From assembly GCA_041946965.1 (NCBI GenBank), contig JBHGBM010000091.1, positions 1-22,693 on the forward strand: a stretch of DNA of 22,693 nucleotides, written 5' to 3'. Below, piece after piece: positions 15,970 through 22,693 of the stretch; positions within the stretch are counted from its first letter, which is position 1; each line of letters starts with the position of its first letter. Position numbers and translations under genes: made by a program. The notes under the pieces were generated by a model. It ran no database searches. It was not told where the DNA came from and saw only the letters and a list, made by a program, of their open reading frames with translations. The stretch comes from JBHGBM01 sp041946965. Lineage in GTDB: Bacteria; Acidobacteriota; Terriglobia; Bryobacterales; Bryobacteraceae.

Positions 15970-17705
15970 TCGTCCTTTCGGTAGCCATCGTCATCTTCTT
16001 CGGGTGCGCCGTCAGCCCGCCTTCCCTGATGGACGATGTGGATGCCGTGCAGGCCCAGATTGCGCGCACGATGCTGCGTTCCGGCGATTGGGTCACGGCG
16101 CGGCTGGATGGCGTGAAGTACCTGGAAAAAGCTCCACTGAAGTACTGGAGCATCGCCGTCAGCTACATGATCTTTGGCGAGCGGGATTGGGCCGCGCGCA
16201 TTCCCCTGGCGCTTTCGGCGGTGCTGCTCTGCTGGTTGACCATGCGCTTCGCGGCCTGGGCGTTCGGCGGGCGCGCAGGATTATGGGCGGGGCTCGCGCT
16301 GGCCACTTGCGTGGGGCTGTTTCTGTTCACCCGTGTCCTGATTCCGGACGTGATGGTAACGCTGACCCTCACCGCGGCCATGTGGTCTCTGCTGCGGCTG
16401 CTGGATGAAGCCGAGCCGCACCCGCGCGCGTGGGCCATGCTGCTGTGGGGGGCGATAGGTGTGGGGCTGCTGCTGAAGGGGCTGATCGCGGTGCTGTTCC
16501 CGGTGGGCGCGGGGTTCGTCTATGCGGCGCTCACGCGGCAGTTCAACCGGCGCACGTGGCGGCGGCTGCATCCCTGGACCGGGCTGCTGCTGATGCTGGC
16601 GATCGCCGCGCCGTGGCACGTTCTGGCGACGCTGCGGAATCCGCCGTACTTCGATTTCACCATGCACAGCGAGCGCGGCTCATATCGCGGCTTCTTCTGG
16701 TTCTACTTCATCAACGAGCACGTGCTGCGGTTTCTGAACCTGCGCTATCCGCGCGACTACAACACCGTCCCGCGGGTGTGGTTCTGGCTGTTCCACCTGC
16801 TGTGGCTATTCCCGTGGAGCGTGTTCCTGCCGGGGGTGGCGCGCCTGGGCTACCGCGGCGGAGACCGCGCCTCGCGAGTGCGGTTGATGGCGCTCTGCTG
16901 GGCGGGCATGGTGTTAGGATTCTTCACGTTTTCGACCACCCAGGAGTATTACTCCATGCCGGCGTATCCGGCGTTCGCGCTGCTGCTCGGCTCGGCGATG
17001 GAGCGGGAGGACCGTTGGACGCGGTTCGGCACCCGGGCGGCGGCGGCGGTGGCGGCCGTGGCGGCGGTCCTCATCGGGACGCTGTTGTGGATGGTGCGCG
17101 GGGTACCGGCGCCGGGCGACATCAGCGCGGCGCTGACCCAGAATCCGGAGGTGTACACGCTCTCGCTGGGCCATATGACGGACCTGACCGTGCGGGCGTT
17201 CGCGTACCTGCGGCTGCCGTTGGCGGTGGCCGGCGCGGCATTCGCCATCGGCGCGGTGGGGGCGTGGCGATGGAGCGGGCGGCGGGCTTACCTGGCGCTC
17301 GCGCTGATGATGGTGCTGTTCGTGCATGCCGCGCGGCTGGCCCTGGTGGCGTTCGACCCCTACCTGGGCTCGCGTCCGCTGGCGGAGGCCCTGGTGCGGG
17401 CGCCCGCGGGCAAGCTCATCGTGGACGACCAGTATTACGCCTTCTCCTCGGTGTTCTTTTACGCCGGCCGCAACGCGCTGCTGCTGAACGGGCGCGTGCA
17501 AAACCTGGTGTACGGTTCGTTCGCGCCGGACGCGCCGGACGTGTTCCTGGATGACGCGGGCTTCGCGCGGTTGTGGGGCGGTGCGGAACGGTATTACCTG
17601 GTGGCGGCGGCAACGGCGCTGCCGCGCCTGGAAAAACTGGTGGGGCGCGCCGCGCTCAAGGTGGTGCGGGAGAGCGGCGGGAAGTATCTATTTGTGAACC
17701 GGTAG
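15900..17705 (+). CDS. GT39/ArnT-type membrane glycosyltransferase (GT-C fold)
   Basis: A 601-residue polytopic protein from the ATG at 15900; an in-frame ATG at 15864 would make 613. After a basic cytosolic leader and TM1 (about 21-38) comes the first periplasmic loop with SLMDDVDA (DDVD at 45-48) and YLEKAPLKYW (74-83). This is the signature of the PMT_2/ArnT family, where the acidic residues bind metal or the lipid-linked sugar. Ten or so further hydrophobic stretches follow, with conserved FTRVLIPD and FFWFYFINEH patterns. The family moves sugars from polyprenyl-phosphate carriers to lipid A, proteins or other acceptors on the periplasmic face; the acceptor here is unknown. It overlaps the 3' end of asnB by 70 nt (106 with the longer start) in another frame, so translation is probably coupled. 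Its 3' end overlaps the convergent kinase gene by 18 nt. No clear Shine-Dalgarno decides the start. Confidence 0.85.
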   Translation: MADRGGGAAARRARGRASLRDQLIVLSVAIVIFFGCAVSPPSLMDDVDAVQAQIARTMLRSGDWVTARLDGVKYLEKAPLKYWSIAVSYMIFGERDWAARIPLALSAVLLCWLTMRFAAWAFGGRAGLWAGLALATCVGLFLFTRVLIPDVMVTLTLTAAMWSLLRLLDEAEPHPRAWAMLLWGAIGVGLLLKGLIAVLFPVGAGFVYAALTRQFNRRTWRRLHPWTGLLLMLAIAAPWHVLATLRNPPYFDFTMHSERGSYRGFFWFYFINEHVLRFLNLRYPRDYNTVPRVWFWLFHLLWLFPWSVFLPGVARLGYRGGDRASRVRLMALCWAGMVLGFFTFSTTQEYYSMPAYPAFALLLGSAMEREDRWTRFGTRAAAAVAAVAAVLIGTLLWMVRGVPAPGDISAALTQNPEVYTLSLGHMTDLTVRAFAYLRLPLAVAGAAFAIGAVGAWRWSGRRAYLALALMMVLFVHAARLALVAFDPYLGSRPLAEALVRAPAGKLIVDDQYYAFSSVFFYAGRNALLLNGRVQNLVYGSFAPDAPDVFLDDAGFARLWGGAERYYLVAAATALPRLEKLVGRAALKVVRESGGKYLFVNR

Positions 17706-20039
17706 CGCCAGGCGCTGAACCAGTTCCTGGAACCGCGGTTCGGATCGCAGCGGGTCCAGGAGAGGGCTCACCTGGATGTAGGGTATCCACGTGGAGCGGT
17801 TCTCCGCGGCGCTCTCCAGGCACTCCAGCGCCTGCACGCTCCGCCCCAGGCCGAGGTGAACCATGGCGCGGTAGAAAGGGCACACGTGGCGTTGCGCCGA
17901 GAGCGCGACCAACTCATCCGATACTCGCTCGGCCGATTCCACGTGGCCGGCACGCCCGTACAGCCAGCCGAGGGTGCCGCGCTCCGCGGTTGTGCCTCCG
18001 AAAAAGCCCATGGATTTCTCCGCGGCGGCGATGGCCTGCGGGAACATTCCTTTCAGGCCATAAGCCACGCCGAGAAACCAGTAGATTTCATGAAAGTTGG
18101 GATCGATTCTTGCGGCGGCCAGGCAATCCTCGATGGCTTGGTCGTACTGGCGGGCATGGATGTGATGAAAGGCGAGGTGCACGGTCATCTCGACATCCAG
18201 CGGGTCGAGTTCTTGCGCTCGAAGGCTCACCGATAGAGAGTCGTCCCAGCGGCCCAGCGCGACCAGCAGGTGCGAATACCAATGATACGCATTCGCGCAG
18301 CTCGGATTGAGTTCGATGGCGCGCCGGAACTCCCTCTCGGCCGTGGACCATTCCCAGTCGAAACTGAACTTGATCATTCCGAGCGAGCTGTGCGCTTCGG
18401 ACAGTCCTTCATCCAACTGAATGGCGCGAAGGCTTGCCTCCCTGGCTTTCGCCGCCCGCTCCCGGGGGGTGAGCGCGGAATCCTCAGAGGACACAAGCGA
18501 GGCATAGGCATCGGCCAGGCCGCAATAAGCGAGGGCATAGTTGGGATCCATGTCGAGCGCCCGCTGGTAGTGATCGAGCGCCTTCCGGTAGCCATCCGGA
18601 TTCCACTGATTCCAGAAATACCGCCCTCGCAGGTACAGGTGGTAAGCGCCGGCGTTCGCGGTGGAGCGCTTCACCATGCGCCTTTCCTGTTCCCGGCTCA
18701 AACGCAGGTGCAGCGCGCCGCTGATCTCCCTGGAAATGTCGTCCTGCACCTCGAAAATGTCTGCTGACTTGCGCCGGTACTGCCCGCCCCAGAGTTGCGT
18801 GCCGCGCACGGCGTCCACGAGTTCCGCCGACACGATCAGGGTGTCACCGCGCAGGTTGACCCGTCCGGTGAGCACCGTGCGGACGTTCAGAACCCTGGCG
18901 GCTTCGACGGGATCGCCATGCCCTTTGAAACGGAACGCGGTGCTGCGCGCAATCACCTGCATTTTGGGAAGCTGCGAGAGCGTGCTGATCAGGCTTTCGG
19001 TGAGACCGTCGCTAAGATAGTCCAGGTCCGGATCACCACCGGAATTCTCGAAGGGCAACACGGCGAAGCTCTCGACACCCCGTTTTCCCGCGCCGCGGCG
19101 GCCGGACTGGGACGGCCGGGACTCCGGTGCGGGAAGCCGCGCGGCGGAGGCCTGGCTGGCGGCCCGGCCTGAATCCAGGTCGCGTTTGATCCGCTTCAGG
19201 TCGGCGCGCAATTCGTCGGCGTGCTGGTAGCGCTCCTCACGGCGCTTCTCCAGCGCCTTGTGGATGACGTCCTCCAAACTTGGCGGCGCCGCCGGGTTCA
19301 ATGCCCGCAGCGGCGGCGGCTGCCGGTTGAGAATGGCGTCATGGATCACCGCGGCCGTGGGGCCTCCGAAAGCCCGCTGCCCGGTAGCCATTTCGTACAA
19401 CACCGCTCCGAAGGAGAACAGGTCGCTGCGCGCGTCCAGTTCTTCGCCCCGCGCCTGCTCCGGAGACATGTAGGCGATGGTGCCCACCACCGCCCCCGGC
19501 GAGGTCAGCGCCTCCACCGGGGTCGTCTCGGTGGGCGCGTGCGTGGCGAGCGTCTCCGGAGCGCCGGCCGGTGTCAGCTTTGCCAGGCCGAAGTCCAGCA
19601 GTTTCGGGTGCCCGCGCCCGGTGATGAAGATGTTGGCCGGTTTGATGTCGCGGTGGATGATGCCTCTGCGATGCGCGGCGTCAAGCGCATCGGCGATTTC
19701 GATCGCCAGTTCAAGCAGGCGCCCGATCTCGAAGGGTTGTCCCTGAATGCGCTGGTTGAGCGGCTCGCCGTCCAGCAGTTCCATGGCGATAAAGTGGCGG
19801 CCTTCCACCTCGTCAATGTCATAGATGACGCTGATATTGGGGTGGCTGAGGGCGGAGGCGGCCTCGGCTTCGCGCTGGAAACGCTCGAGTGCGAGGGGAT
19901 CGTGGGACAACTCCGCCGGCAGGAATTTGAGAGCGACCGTGCGCTTGAGCTTGAGATCTTCGGCTTTGTAGACGACCCCCATGCCGCCCTCGCCGAGCTT
20001 TTCGATGATCCGGTAGTGCGCCACCTGCTGGCCGTTCAA
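17688..20039 (-). CDS. PknB-type Ser/Thr protein kinase with FlgO/TolB-like domain and TPR repeats
   Basis: A 783-residue soluble protein. The kinase domain covers about 9-275: glycine loop GEGGMGVVY (16-24), K38 in VALK, HRDIKPAN with catalytic D131, DFG at 149-151, and MSPEQARGE in the activation segment. A linker (about 290-323) has no membrane helix. Residues 324-445 (FAVLPFENSGGDPDLDYLSDGLTE onward) resemble the TolB-N/FlgO-like domain found in acidobacterial kinases and CadC-type regulators. From about 460 to 740 come TPR-like helical pairs (YQRALDMDPNYALAYCGLADAY, FRRAIELNPSCANAYHWYSHLL). The start codon is TTG, supported by GGGAGG 8 nt upstream and by alignment of the first residues with family members (M-x-G-Q-x-x-x-H-Y-R). 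Substrates are unknown; the architecture suggests cytoplasmic signalling through protein-protein contacts. No partner gene is adjacent. Confidence 0.92.
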   Translation of the reverse strand: MNGQQVAHYRIIEKLGEGGMGVVYKAEDLKLKRTVALKFLPAELSHDPLALERFQREAEAASALSHPNISVIYDIDEVEGRHFIAMELLDGEPLNQRIQGQPFEIGRLLELAIEIADALDAAHRRGIIHRDIKPANIFITGRGHPKLLDFGLAKLTPAGAPETLATHAPTETTPVEALTSPGAVVGTIAYMSPEQARGEELDARSDLFSFGAVLYEMATGQRAFGGPTAAVIHDAILNRQPPPLRALNPAAPPSLEDVIHKALEKRREERYQHADELRADLKRIKRDLDSGRAASQASAARLPAPESRPSQSGRRGAGKRGVESFAVLPFENSGGDPDLDYLSDGLTESLISTLSQLPKMQVIARSTAFRFKGHGDPVEAARVLNVRTVLTGRVNLRGDTLIVSAELVDAVRGTQLWGGQYRRKSADIFEVQDDISREISGALHLRLSREQERRMVKRSTANAGAYHLYLRGRYFWNQWNPDGYRKALDHYQRALDMDPNYALAYCGLADAYASLVSSEDSALTPRERAAKAREASLRAIQLDEGLSEAHSSLGMIKFSFDWEWSTAEREFRRAIELNPSCANAYHWYSHLLVALGRWDDSLSVSLRAQELDPLDVEMTVHLAFHHIHARQYDQAIEDCLAAARIDPNFHEIYWFLGVAYGLKGMFPQAIAAAEKSMGFFGGTTAERGTLGWLYGRAGHVESAERVSDELVALSAQRHVCPFYRAMVHLGLGRSVQALECLESAAENRSTWIPYIQVSPLLDPLRSEPRFQELVQRLALPVHK

Positions 20040-20125
20040 CCGAGTCGCCTCCCGCGTCTTGATGCCGGGGTCTGGTTGAGTTTACCTCGGCCCCAGCCGC
20101 GCGGCAACGCACGCGCATCGCGTCT

Positions 20126-21196
20126 TCAGCGGGCCGGTAGCGCGTCCAGGAACGCGGCGAGGGCGGCGGTGAAGCGCCTGGGCTGATCGGCGAACGGAAA
20201 ATGGCCTGCGCCGGGGATTACCGTCAGGCTCGCTTTGGGAAGCGCTGCGACGTAGGTGCGGGTGGCCGATTCGGGCTGCATATCGGCGGCGCCGTGCACC
20301 ACCAGCACGGGGGCCTCGACGGCGCGCAGGGCCGGCCGGTAATCGTGGCGGCGGCCCATGCCGAGGTACATGGCGGGGACCATCCATCCGCCGCTCTCCA
20401 CACCGGGTGTTTCGGGAGGCACCGCCATGCCCTGCGTTTCGGCAGCGAGCCGGTAGTACCTGGCAAACTCGGCGTTGAGCGCGCGGTGCTCCGCTTCGGA
20501 TTTCTCGAAGAGGGCCCCGAAATCGAAGTAACGCTGCATGAAGGCGCGGTAATTGTCGCGGCGGCCGGGAGGCAGCGCCGCAGCCAGCTTTTCCATGAGG
20601 TCTTCCGGAGGCGGCATCACCAGCATGGCGGCGGGCGCCACCAGCACCAGGGCGCGCACATGTTCGGGGAACTCGGCGGCGTAGAGCGCGGCCATGAAAC
20701 CGCCCCAGGAATGGCCCATGACGACGATCCGGTCTTCACGCAGGATGCGGCGGATGCGCTCGATGTCGGCGATTTGCGCGGCCAGGCCGAGGGCGCGATC
20801 GAGCTCCTGCATGTTGCGGTAGAAGTTGCCGCCGGCGATGCGGTCGACCGGCCGCGTCGATTGGCCCGCGCCGCGCTGATGGTAGTAGACGAAGCGCCAG
20901 CGGGCGGCGAGCGGCTGCAATGCCGGAAGCGGCTCCGGAATCGGCCAGCCCGGTCCGCCGTGGACGATCAGCACGGCGGGGCCGGAGCCCTGGCTGAAGT
21001 GGCGTATACGGATGCCGGGCTGCACGGTCCAGAAATCCGGGTTGGCATCCTGAGCGGGCGGATCGAGCGGAAGCGCACGGGAGGCGCCGGGGGTGTAAAG
21101 CGGCTTGCCCATCCAATACCAGAGAGCGAGTCCGGCCGCGAGAAGCAGAACCAGCACGATGGCGGCGACGATCAGGAGTTTCTTGCGCATGCTCAT
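20126..21196 (-). CDS. Membrane-anchored alpha/beta hydrolase, proline-iminopeptidase-like
   Basis: A 356-residue protein from the ATG at 21196, which overlaps the stop of the rhomboid gene as ATGA. A longer TTG start at 21238 would run inside the rhomboid gene and is unlikely. An N-terminal anchor (MRKKLLIVAAIVLVLLLAAGLALW) puts the enzyme outside the cytoplasmic membrane. The hydrolase domain has the HGGPG oxyanion motif (79-83), the nucleophile elbow GHSWGG with S163, D305 in GAADMQ and H332 in GAGHFPF, a full triad. HGGPG with GHSWGG is typical of the S33 peptidase/proline iminopeptidase group, but many members are esterases, so the substrate is uncertain. It is translationally coupled with the rhomboid protease, suggesting envelope proteolysis. 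Confidence 0.87.
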   Translation of the reverse strand: MSMRKKLLIVAAIVLVLLLAAGLALWYWMGKPLYTPGASRALPLDPPAQDANPDFWTVQPGIRIRHFSQGSGPAVLIVHGGPGWPIPEPLPALQPLAARWRFVYYHQRGAGQSTRPVDRIAGGNFYRNMQELDRALGLAAQIADIERIRRILREDRIVVMGHSWGGFMAALYAAEFPEHVRALVLVAPAAMLVMPPPEDLMEKLAAALPPGRRDNYRAFMQRYFDFGALFEKSEAEHRALNAEFARYYRLAAETQGMAVPPETPGVESGGWMVPAMYLGMGRRHDYRPALRAVEAPVLVVHGAADMQPESATRTYVAALPKASLTVIPGAGHFPFADQPRRFTAALAAFLDALPAR

Positions 21197-22017
21197 CTTG
21201 TCACCGCGGAGAACCACAGGTACATCTGGAGAAAGCAAAACGCCGTGACCGCCACGCAGACGTAACTTGCCAGGCGCCAGAGGCGCTCGCTGCGCGAGCC
21301 CGCGTAGCGCGGGATGCCGGCGATGTAGGCCGCTCCGAAACCGGCCGCGAGGCCGCCGATGTGGGCGGCGTTATCCACCTGGAAGCCGGGCAGCAGGCCG
21401 AACAGCAGGCCGTAGATCGCCCAGCGCAGGTACATGCCCCTGAGGGCGTCGCCCAGGGCGCTGCGGTGCAGCATGCCGAAAGCGATCATGGCTCCGATGA
21501 GGCCGAAGATGCCGGCCGAGGCTCCCACGGAAACCGCCGGGCTCCACCAGGTGCTGGCCAGAAAGCCGGCCACGGTGGCGAGGAAGTAAAAGACCACCAT
21601 GCGGGCGGAACCGTACGCCTCTTCCGCCTGCGCGCCGAGGTCGAACAGCACCCACGAGTTCATCAGGATGTGCAGCAGGCCGCCATGCAGGAAACCGGCG
21701 GTCACCAGACGCCACCATTGGCCCAGGAAGATAGCCGGACGGTACTTGGCGCCGAAGAGGAACAGCGTGCGGCCGTCCACGTCGAGTCCGCCGCCCCCGC
21801 CCGTGCGCATGCTGTAGATGGAAGTCGCCACGTAGAGGCCGAAATTGATAAGCAGGATCATCACCGTGAGGAAGCGGGCGTGCGGAATGAAACCGCCCAG
21901 GAAAGGCCGCTCGCGCCGCCTTACGGATTGGCCCACGGGTTCGTTGCAGTAAGGGCACACGCGATCGCTGGTGGTGATGAAGGCCCGGCAGTGCGGGCAC
22001 ATTCGGCGCTTTTCCAT
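21193..22017 (-). CDS. Rhomboid intramembrane serine protease with N-terminal zinc ribbon
   Basis: A 274-residue membrane protein. The N-terminus has two CxxC pairs (C7/C10 and C21/C24: MCPHC, VCPYC), a zinc-ribbon-like knuckle in the cytosol. The rhomboid core has HGGLLHILMNSW (111-122), the catalytic serine S167 in VGASAGIFGL, and the catalytic histidine H219 in DNAAHIGGLAAG. The nucleophile motif is GASAG where many family members have GxSGA; the serine is present, so activity is plausible. At least six hydrophobic segments are visible. Rhomboids cleave membrane proteins within the bilayer; substrates here are unknown. Its stop overlaps the start of the alpha/beta hydrolase gene (ATGA). 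A TACAAT hexamer ends 8 nt before its ATG. Confidence 0.9.
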   Translation of the reverse strand: MEKRRMCPHCRAFITTSDRVCPYCNEPVGQSVRRRERPFLGGFIPHARFLTVMILLINFGLYVATSIYSMRTGGGGGLDVDGRTLFLFGAKYRPAIFLGQWWRLVTAGFLHGGLLHILMNSWVLFDLGAQAEEAYGSARMVVFYFLATVAGFLASTWWSPAVSVGASAGIFGLIGAMIAFGMLHRSALGDALRGMYLRWAIYGLLFGLLPGFQVDNAAHIGGLAAGFGAAYIAGIPRYAGSRSERLWRLASYVCVAVTAFCFLQMYLWFSAVTR

Positions 22018-22025
22018 CTCAATTC

Positions 22026-22031
22026 ATTGTA
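22026..22031 (-). promoter_or_regulatory. -10 hexamer (TACAAT) for the rhomboid/hydrolase unit
   Basis: On the minus strand TACAAT is followed by GAATTGAG and the rhomboid ATG at 22017. The 8-nt gap would leave almost no leader. It lies only 6 bp from the matching hexamer of the divergent aldolase gene. No good -35 was found. Confidence 0.45.
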
Positions 22032-22037
22032 TTCTGC

Positions 22038-22043
22038 TACAAT
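22038..22043 (+). promoter_or_regulatory. -10 hexamer (TACAAT) for the aldolase gene
   Basis: TACAAT ends 12 nt before the ATG at 22056, leaving a leader of about 6 nt. The preceding bases CTGTCCCGC contain no Shine-Dalgarno. No convincing -35 was found in the short divergent gap. Confidence 0.45.
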
Positions 22044-22055
22044 CATCTGTCCCGC

Positions 22056-22693
22056 ATGCCGAAAACAGAGCGCGAGCACCGCGAGGAGATTTGCGAAGTC
22101 GGCCGCCTGGTCTACGAAAAAGGATGGGTCGCGGCTAACGACGGCAACATCACCGTCCGCATGGACGAGGAGCGCATCATGGCCACCCCGACCGGGGTCA
22201 GCAAGGGCACGATGCATCCCGACGATCTGATCATCTGCGACCTGAAAGGCAACAAGATCCTCGGCCGGAAAGAGCGCACGTCCGAAATCGCCATGCACCT
22301 GACGGTGTACAACCTCAGGCCGGACATCAAGGCGGTGGTGCACGCGCACCCGCCGGTGGCGACGGGCTATGCCGCGGCCGGCAAGCCGTTGAACCTGGCG
22401 CTTCTGCCGGAGGTGATCATCGGGCTGGGTTGCGTACCGCTGGCCGCTTATGGGCTTCCGGGCACCAATGAGCTGACCGATCCGCTGCTCCCCTACATTC
22501 CCAAATACGACGCCATCCTGATGGGCAACCACGGGGCGGTATGCTATGGCGAAGACGTTTTCAAGGCTTTTTACCGCATGGAAACAGTGGAGCATTTCGC
22601 GCGCATCTCGCTGGTGGCGGAGTTGTTGGGCGGCGCCAAAGTGCTGCCGCGCGTGGAAGTGGACAAGCTGTTCGAATCGCGCACGCGCTACGG
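22056..22693 (+). CDS. Class II aldolase/adducin-family protein, L-fuculose-phosphate aldolase-like, 3' end outside window
   Basis: 212 codons are visible from the ATG at 22056 to the window edge, with no stop. The zinc ligands E77 (RTSEIAMH), H96 and H98 (HAHPP) and H159 (GNHGAV) match those of E. coli FucA (E73, H92, H94, H155) with a constant offset of four. ANDGNIT (27-33) and TPTGVSKG (44-51) are the phosphate-binding segments of the family. Such enzymes cleave L-fuculose-1-phosphate or related ketose phosphates into dihydroxyacetone phosphate and an aldehyde, or act as ribulose-phosphate epimerases; the exact sugar cannot be told. E. coli FucA has 215 residues, and this protein is at least 212. 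It is divergent from the rhomboid gene, with 38 bp between the start codons. Confidence 0.9.
   Translation, partial: MPKTEREHREEICEVGRLVYEKGWVAANDGNITVRMDEERIMATPTGVSKGTMHPDDLIICDLKGNKILGRKERTSEIAMHLTVYNLRPDIKAVVHAHPPVATGYAAAGKPLNLALLPEVIIGLGCVPLAAYGLPGTNELTDPLLPYIPKYDAILMGNHGAVCYGEDVFKAFYRMETVEHFARISLVAELLGGAKVLPRVEVDKLFESRTRY

Overview
The window is GC-rich bacterial DNA that most resembles an acidobacterium of the Bryobacter/Solibacter type. This is inferred from gene content, not a database match: a 1226-residue Oar-like TonB-dependent receptor with an N-terminal carboxypeptidase-regulatory domain, a companion protein with a BsuPI-like domain, a FecR protein with a Trp/Tyr-rich middle, a PknB-type kinase fused to TPRs, and a Tat-exported enolase-superfamily enzyme.

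Layout. 1-53 is a truncated tRNA-Ser(GGA) on the minus strand. 101-8539 is a minus-strand run: mannonate-dehydratase-like enzyme; BsuPI-like secreted protein plus Oar-like receptor (a tight pair); NagA-like deacetylase; IlvE-like aminotransferase. 8604-9310 (+) is an M48 zinc-protease lipoprotein gene broken by an out-of-frame internal deletion. 9311-9596 has no gene, but holds a 28-bp site that reads like a chromosomal dif (XerC/XerD recombination) site and a strong minus-strand terminator. 9597-11807 (-) is the FecR protein. 11896-17705 (+) holds a YfhO-like membrane protein, an asparagine synthase-like amidotransferase and a GT39/ArnT-type membrane glycosyltransferase, probably an envelope-glycan locus. 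17688-20039 (-) is a Ser/Thr kinase whose 3' end overlaps the glycosyltransferase. 20126-22017 (-) is a translationally coupled pair: zinc-ribbon rhomboid protease and membrane-anchored alpha/beta hydrolase. 22056-22693 (+) is the 5' part of a class II (fuculose-phosphate type) aldolase that runs off the window.

How it fits together. Most genes serve carbohydrate acquisition or turnover (receptor, dehydratase, NagA, aldolase) or the envelope (YfhO, AsnB, GT39, FecR, rhomboid). The window does not look like one mobile island: I see no transposase, integrase, phage genes or CRISPR. The least ordinary observations are the dif-like site beside a decayed gene, and -10 hexamers only 6-12 nt upstream of several start codons, which suggests leaderless transcripts. 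Apart from 9311-9596 and 7362-7597, intergenic gaps are about 100 bases or less.
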